NCBI GenBank assembly: GCA_016789225.1
Contig: JAEURI010000053.1
Location: forward strand, 1-35,348
Direction: 5' to 3'
DNA length: 35,348 nt
From: Anaerolineales bacterium
GTDB taxonomy: Bacteria > Chloroflexota > Anaerolineae > Anaerolineales > Villigracilaceae
The first letter of the stretch is position 1, and every line of letters begins with the position of its first letter. The translations under genes and the position numbers were made by a program. Positions 32,451 through 35,348 of this stretch are shown piece by piece. The notes under the pieces were generated by a model. The model was not told the origin of the DNA. It made no database searches and saw nothing but the letters and a program-made list of their open reading frames with translations.

Positions 32451-33581
32451 ATGCGCATTCTGACGATCATTCATGAATTTCCGCCCATCGGCGGCGGCGG
32501 TGGGCGGGCTGCCTACGATATTTGCACTGAACTCGCAGCACGCGGACATGATGTGACCGTGTTGACAGCACACATGGATGGATTGCCGCTTGATGAAAAG
32601 CAGGACGGATTTCGACTCGTGCGGATTCCGTCGAAGCGGACCGAGGCATTTACGGCGACATTTAATACCATGCTTGCCTTCGATCTCGCCGGGCTGTGGG
32701 CTGGTCTGGCGTTGATATGGCGTTTTCGCCCCGATATTATTCATACCCATTTTGCTGTCCCCGCGGGTGCCCTTGCTTTTGCTTTGTCATTGCTAACCGG
32801 TGTGCCATATATTTTGACAGCTCATCTCGGCGACGTGCCGGGCGGTGTCCCTGAAAAGACGGCTTACTGGTTCAGTTGGCTTGAGCCGTTCACAAAACCG
32901 ATCTGGAAACGGGCAAGACAGGTCGTTGCAGTGAGCGAGTTCACTCGTCAGCTTGCACTTGCACATTACCCTGTGAATATTCGTATCATCCCCAACGGGG
33001 CGGACTTTTCTCACTTGGTGACGGAGAATGTGGTTGTCAACCAGACTCCGCGCATCGTGTTTGCGGGACGATTTGTTTCGCAGAAAAATCCGCTGGCCAT
33101 CGTTCGGGTATTGTCCACGCTCACAGACTTGGATTGGAATTGTTCCATGTTGGGCGATGGTCCCGTGTTCGAGGAAGTAAAGGCTGAAATTGACAAACAC
33201 GATATGTCTGAACGCTTCAACCTGACAGGCTGGGTCACGCCGAATGATGTGCTGAAAGAGTTTTCACAAAGTGATATTTTATTCATGCCTTCGCTTTCAG
33301 AGGGTTTGCCGGTTGTCGGCGTGGATGGGTTGATGAAGGGACTTGCCATTGTGGCCAGCCGTATCGGCGGTTTTCTCGACCTGGTCGAACCGGGTAAAAA
33401 CGGTTACTTGATCGAGGTCAGAGACGAGGCGGCTTTTTCATCTACCTTACGGGAATTGATCTCGAATCGTGAACATCTTCTGAAGTTCCGTCTCGCCAGC
33501 TTGGAAAAGGCAAAGAATTTTGATATTGAAAAGATCGTTGATCAGTATGAAGAGATCATGCATCGGGCCGTAAAGAAATAA
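32451..33581 (+). CDS. Glycosyltransferase family 4
   Basis: 376 residues. GT-B fold: N-domain opening with HEFPPIGGGGGRAAYDIC and DIIHTHFA, linker VVAVSEFTRQLAL, IIPNGADF, C-domain RIVFAGRFVSQKNP, LNLTGWV-like segment and MPSLSEGLPVVGVDGL. The family's E-x7-E here is Glu284...Asp292. A cytosolic, nucleotide-sugar-dependent retaining transferase; donor unknown. Directly coupled to the preceding membrane protein (1-nt gap) and the last gene before the regulator. Confidence 0.88.
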   Translation: MRILTIIHEFPPIGGGGGRAAYDICTELAARGHDVTVLTAHMDGLPLDEKQDGFRLVRIPSKRTEAFTATFNTMLAFDLAGLWAGLALIWRFRPDIIHTHFAVPAGALAFALSLLTGVPYILTAHLGDVPGGVPEKTAYWFSWLEPFTKPIWKRARQVVAVSEFTRQLALAHYPVNIRIIPNGADFSHLVTENVVVNQTPRIVFAGRFVSQKNPLAIVRVLSTLTDLDWNCSMLGDGPVFEEVKAEIDKHDMSERFNLTGWVTPNDVLKEFSQSDILFMPSLSEGLPVVGVDGLMKGLAIVASRIGGFLDLVEPGKNGYLIEVRDEAAFSSTLRELISNREHLLKFRLASLEKAKNFDIEKIVDQYEEIMHRAVKK

Positions 33582-33655
33582 CCACATTGATTTCTGTAGC
33601 AATGCGCCAATTCGTATCATAGGGGAATCGTAGGGATTCTCACTTGTGACTCCGC

Positions 33656-33684
33656 TTGACTCTCTGGGGGTTTTATGTCAGAAT
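33656..33684 (+). promoter_or_regulatory. Sigma70-type promoter for the regulator/wlb genes
   Basis: TTGACT (33656-33661), 17-bp spacer, CAGAAT (33679-33684). The expected start is about 15 nt before the ATG at 33706. It suggests the regulator and the sugar-pathway genes form a new unit after the 124-bp gap. Confidence 0.5.
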
Positions 33685-33705
33685 TCAAAAACTGAACGCT
33701 CAATT

Positions 33706-34167
33706 ATGACTACCAAGATCAAACCGCACGAATACGCCCTGCTTGATGAGATCGCACAGGATTCTCTGGTTACGCAGGCAAGCCTTTCCAAGCGCCTCGG
33801 CATTGCCGTGGGCAGTGTCAACTGGTACATCAAGCGCCTCATCACCCGTGGATGGGTCAAGGTTTCGCACCTGGACCGTACCCGCCTGCAATACGACCTG
33901 ACTTCCGAAGGCATGAAAATCTTTACCCAGCGGGCCATGTCGTATGCGCGGGATTCACTTAAGATTTATGGCGACCTGCGCGAAAAAGCCAAGTTGCTAG
34001 TTGAAGAGTTGAAACAAAAGGGTGTGAGAAGCGTGTATCTCAACGGGGATGACCAAATGATGGACATCCTGCGCCTGACCTGCATCGAAGCGGGTTTGAA
34101 GATCAACGACTTGCCTGAAGGCTGTGTGCTTGAATCGAACGGACAGGCATATCATATATTGAAATAA
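33706..34167 (+). CDS. MarR-type winged-helix regulator, EPS-cluster associated
   Basis: 153 residues from ATG 33706; an in-frame GTG at 33646 would add 20 residues that include the promoter. N-terminal winged helix (about 5-78): LDEIAQDS, TQASLSKRLGIAVGSVNWYIKRLITRGWVKV, wing, YDLTSEGMKIF. This matches the pattern of the EPS-associated MarR-type family. The C-terminal part (about 90-153; KQKGVRSVYLNGDDQMMDILRLTCIEAG) looks like a small alpha/beta domain, perhaps a ligand sensor. It likely controls the glycan genes around it. No drug-response context. Confidence 0.65.
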   Translation: MTTKIKPHEYALLDEIAQDSLVTQASLSKRLGIAVGSVNWYIKRLITRGWVKVSHLDRTRLQYDLTSEGMKIFTQRAMSYARDSLKIYGDLREKAKLLVEELKQKGVRSVYLNGDDQMMDILRLTCIEAGLKINDLPEGCVLESNGQAYHILK

Positions 34168-34183
34168 GCTCGAAAGGAAAAGG

Positions 34184-35125
34184 ATGTCTAAGAACTTTGC
34201 TGTGATCGGTGTGGGCGGCTATATTGCACCTCGTCACTTGCGCGCTATACGAGATACAGGCAACCGCCTCGTTGCGGCTGTGGACACAAAGGATTCAGTG
34301 GGCGTCCTCGATCAGTACTCTTATGATGTTAAATTTTTCACCGAGATCGAGCGCTTTGATCGTCACCTCGAAAAACTGCGTCGCGGACCAGAAGAAGATC
34401 GCATCCATTTTGTTTCAGTTTGTTCGCCCAACTATTTACATGACTCACATTGCCGCCTTGCTCTGCGTGTGGGAGCCGATGTAATCTGTGAAAAGCCTCT
34501 GGTTATCAATCCCTGGAATTTGGATGCGCTTGAGGAGATCGAGGCCGAGACGAAACGCCGCGTCCATACCATCTTGCAGCTGCGAGTCCACCCGGGCCTG
34601 ATCCAACTCCGCGAGTCTTTGCAGTCTTCAAAAGATATTCATGATGTGGAATTGACCTACATTACCAGTCGCGGACCGTGGTATCACGTTTCGTGGAAGG
34701 GGAATCACGAGAAATCTGGCGGCGTTGCAACCAATATCGGTATCCACTTCTTTGATTTACTGATCTGGCTGTTCGGTCCCGTCGGTGGGATCAAGGTCTA
34801 TCATAAGGATGACGATAAAATGTCGGGCTTCATTGAGTTAGAACGCGCCCGGGTGCGTTGGTTTTTGTCGGTGGATAAGAATGATCTTCCCGAACAGGCG
34901 AAGATCGGTGGCAAGACCACCTACCGTTCCATTACCGTGGATGGCAAGGAAGTCGAATTTTCAGAAGGGTTCACCGACCTGCATACACGTGTGTATGAAG
35001 AGACCCTGGCCGGACGCGGGTTTGGCATCAAGGATGCGCGCCCTTCTGTAGAGTTAACTCATGACATCCGTTCAGCGGAGATTTCACCGCTGGATACATT
35101 GCCCCATCCCCTGTTGAGGAAATAA
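34184..35125 (+). CDS. wlbA: UDP-N-acetyl-2-amino-2-deoxyglucuronate dehydrogenase
   Basis: 313 residues, same length as WlbA/WbpB of the Gfo/Idh/MocA family, which oxidises C3 of UDP-GlcNAc-uronate in the route to UDP-2,3-diacetamido-uronic acids. NAD motif AVIGVGGYIAPRHLRAIRDTG, FFTEIERFDRHLEKLRRG, VSVCSPNYLHDSH, CEKPLVINPWNLDALEEIE (the Lys of EKP) and TILQLRVHPG are almost diagnostic. AAAGGAAAAGG box upstream. Between the regulator (16-nt gap) and the acetyltransferase (7-nt gap). Confidence 0.92.
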   Translation: MSKNFAVIGVGGYIAPRHLRAIRDTGNRLVAAVDTKDSVGVLDQYSYDVKFFTEIERFDRHLEKLRRGPEEDRIHFVSVCSPNYLHDSHCRLALRVGADVICEKPLVINPWNLDALEEIEAETKRRVHTILQLRVHPGLIQLRESLQSSKDIHDVELTYITSRGPWYHVSWKGNHEKSGGVATNIGIHFFDLLIWLFGPVGGIKVYHKDDDKMSGFIELERARVRWFLSVDKNDLPEQAKIGGKTTYRSITVDGKEVEFSEGFTDLHTRVYEETLAGRGFGIKDARPSVELTHDIRSAEISPLDTLPHPLLRK

Positions 35126-35132
35126 AACTGCC

Positions 35133-35348
35133 ATGACCGATTATTTTGTTCATGAATCCAGTTATGTAGATGATGGCGCCGAGATCGGCGTGGGGACGAA
35201 GATATGGCATTTTTGCCATGTCATGCCGGGAGCGAAGATCGGTGAGCGCTGCAACATCGGTCAGAATGTGCTTGTTTCGACGGGCGTGACGATCGGGAAT
35301 AATGTCAAGATCCAGAACAACGTTTCCCTTTACACTGGCGTCACCGTG
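35133..35348 (+). CDS. wlbB: WlbB/WbpD-like hexapeptide N-acetyltransferase (3' end outside window)
   Basis: The first 72 residues run to the window edge with an open frame. YFVHESSYVDDGAEIGVGTKIW starts a left-handed beta-helix with hexapeptide repeats (AKIGERCNIGQNVLVSTGVTIGNNVKIQNNVSLYTGVTV). WlbB/WbpD acetylates the 3-amino group of UDP-2-acetamido-3-amino-glucuronate, and its place after wlbA fits. The name rests on context plus this fragment; other LbetaH acyltransferases are possible. Confidence 0.8.
   Translation, partial: MTDYFVHESSYVDDGAEIGVGTKIWHFCHVMPGAKIGERCNIGQNVLVSTGVTIGNNVKIQNNVSLYTGVTV

Overview
The window (35,348 bp, roughly 50-55% GC by eye) looks like an ordinary chromosomal stretch of a free-living bacterium. 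The gene types suggest Chloroflexota of the Anaerolineae kind: GAF-rich sensor kinases, NarXL-like pairs, a TPR-LuxR regulator related to the predicted-ATPase/LuxR family, ClbS/DfsB-like proteins, GT-C glycosyltransferases, and small palindromic repeats between genes. This placement is an inference; there is no rRNA gene or marker to fix it. I see no phage, IS transposase, CRISPR array or tRNA gene.

Left part (1-14,353), housekeeping and signalling. It opens with the C-terminal part of an MFS transporter, a HAD phosphatase and a divergent GAF-GAF-PAS histidine kinase. Next is a tightly coupled operon (3586-6998): a metallo-beta-lactamase-fold protein that has lost most metal ligands, a type II (Rhizobium etli-type) asparaginase, a nucleotidyltransferase-fold protein and endonuclease III. 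It closes with a clear terminator. A second + strand unit holds a YbaK-type editing protein, a tandem-duplicated ClbS/DfsB-like protein, FolK and an FAH-family hydrolase. On the - strand lie a NarX/NarL-like pair and a secreted/membrane protein with a C-terminal zinc ribbon. Divergent from these is a TPR-LuxR regulator that lacks the ATPase half of its relatives.

Middle part (14,354-21,518): a YdcZ-type membrane protein, panB-panE (pantothenate synthesis), a YtxH-like protein, an RlmB/TrmH-type rRNA methyltransferase, a GH1 beta-glycosidase, and a three-gene - strand operon (methyltransferase, GNAT acetyltransferase, and a lincosamide-nucleotidyltransferase-like domain fused in frame to RidA). 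Palindromes with GTAG/CTAC ends sit in three intergenic gaps.

Right part (21,598-35,348): a long + strand surface-glycan region. It has an anchored Ser/Thr-rich protein, four multi-spanning GT-C-like membrane proteins, GDP-mannose 4,6-dehydratase, a GT2 polyprenyl-phosphate-type glycosyltransferase, a flippase-like (UPF0104) protein, a GT4 glycosyltransferase, a MarR-type winged-helix regulator resembling EPS-associated regulators, and the first genes of a WlbA/WlbB (WbpB/WbpD) pathway for diacetamido-uronic acid sugars, cut by the window edge. A reasonable reading is that GT2 charges a lipid carrier with sugar, membrane proteins move it across, and the GT-C enzymes transfer it outside.

The observations I rate highest are a perfect 30-bp palindrome and a G8 tract near the 5' end of the first GT-C gene, the nucleotidyltransferase-RidA fusion with an internal ribosome binding site, the stripped metallo-beta-lactamase active site, and a repeated pattern of -10 boxes placed only 6-10 nt before start codons (leaderless messages). 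I did not find a clear, wholly new multi-gene system.
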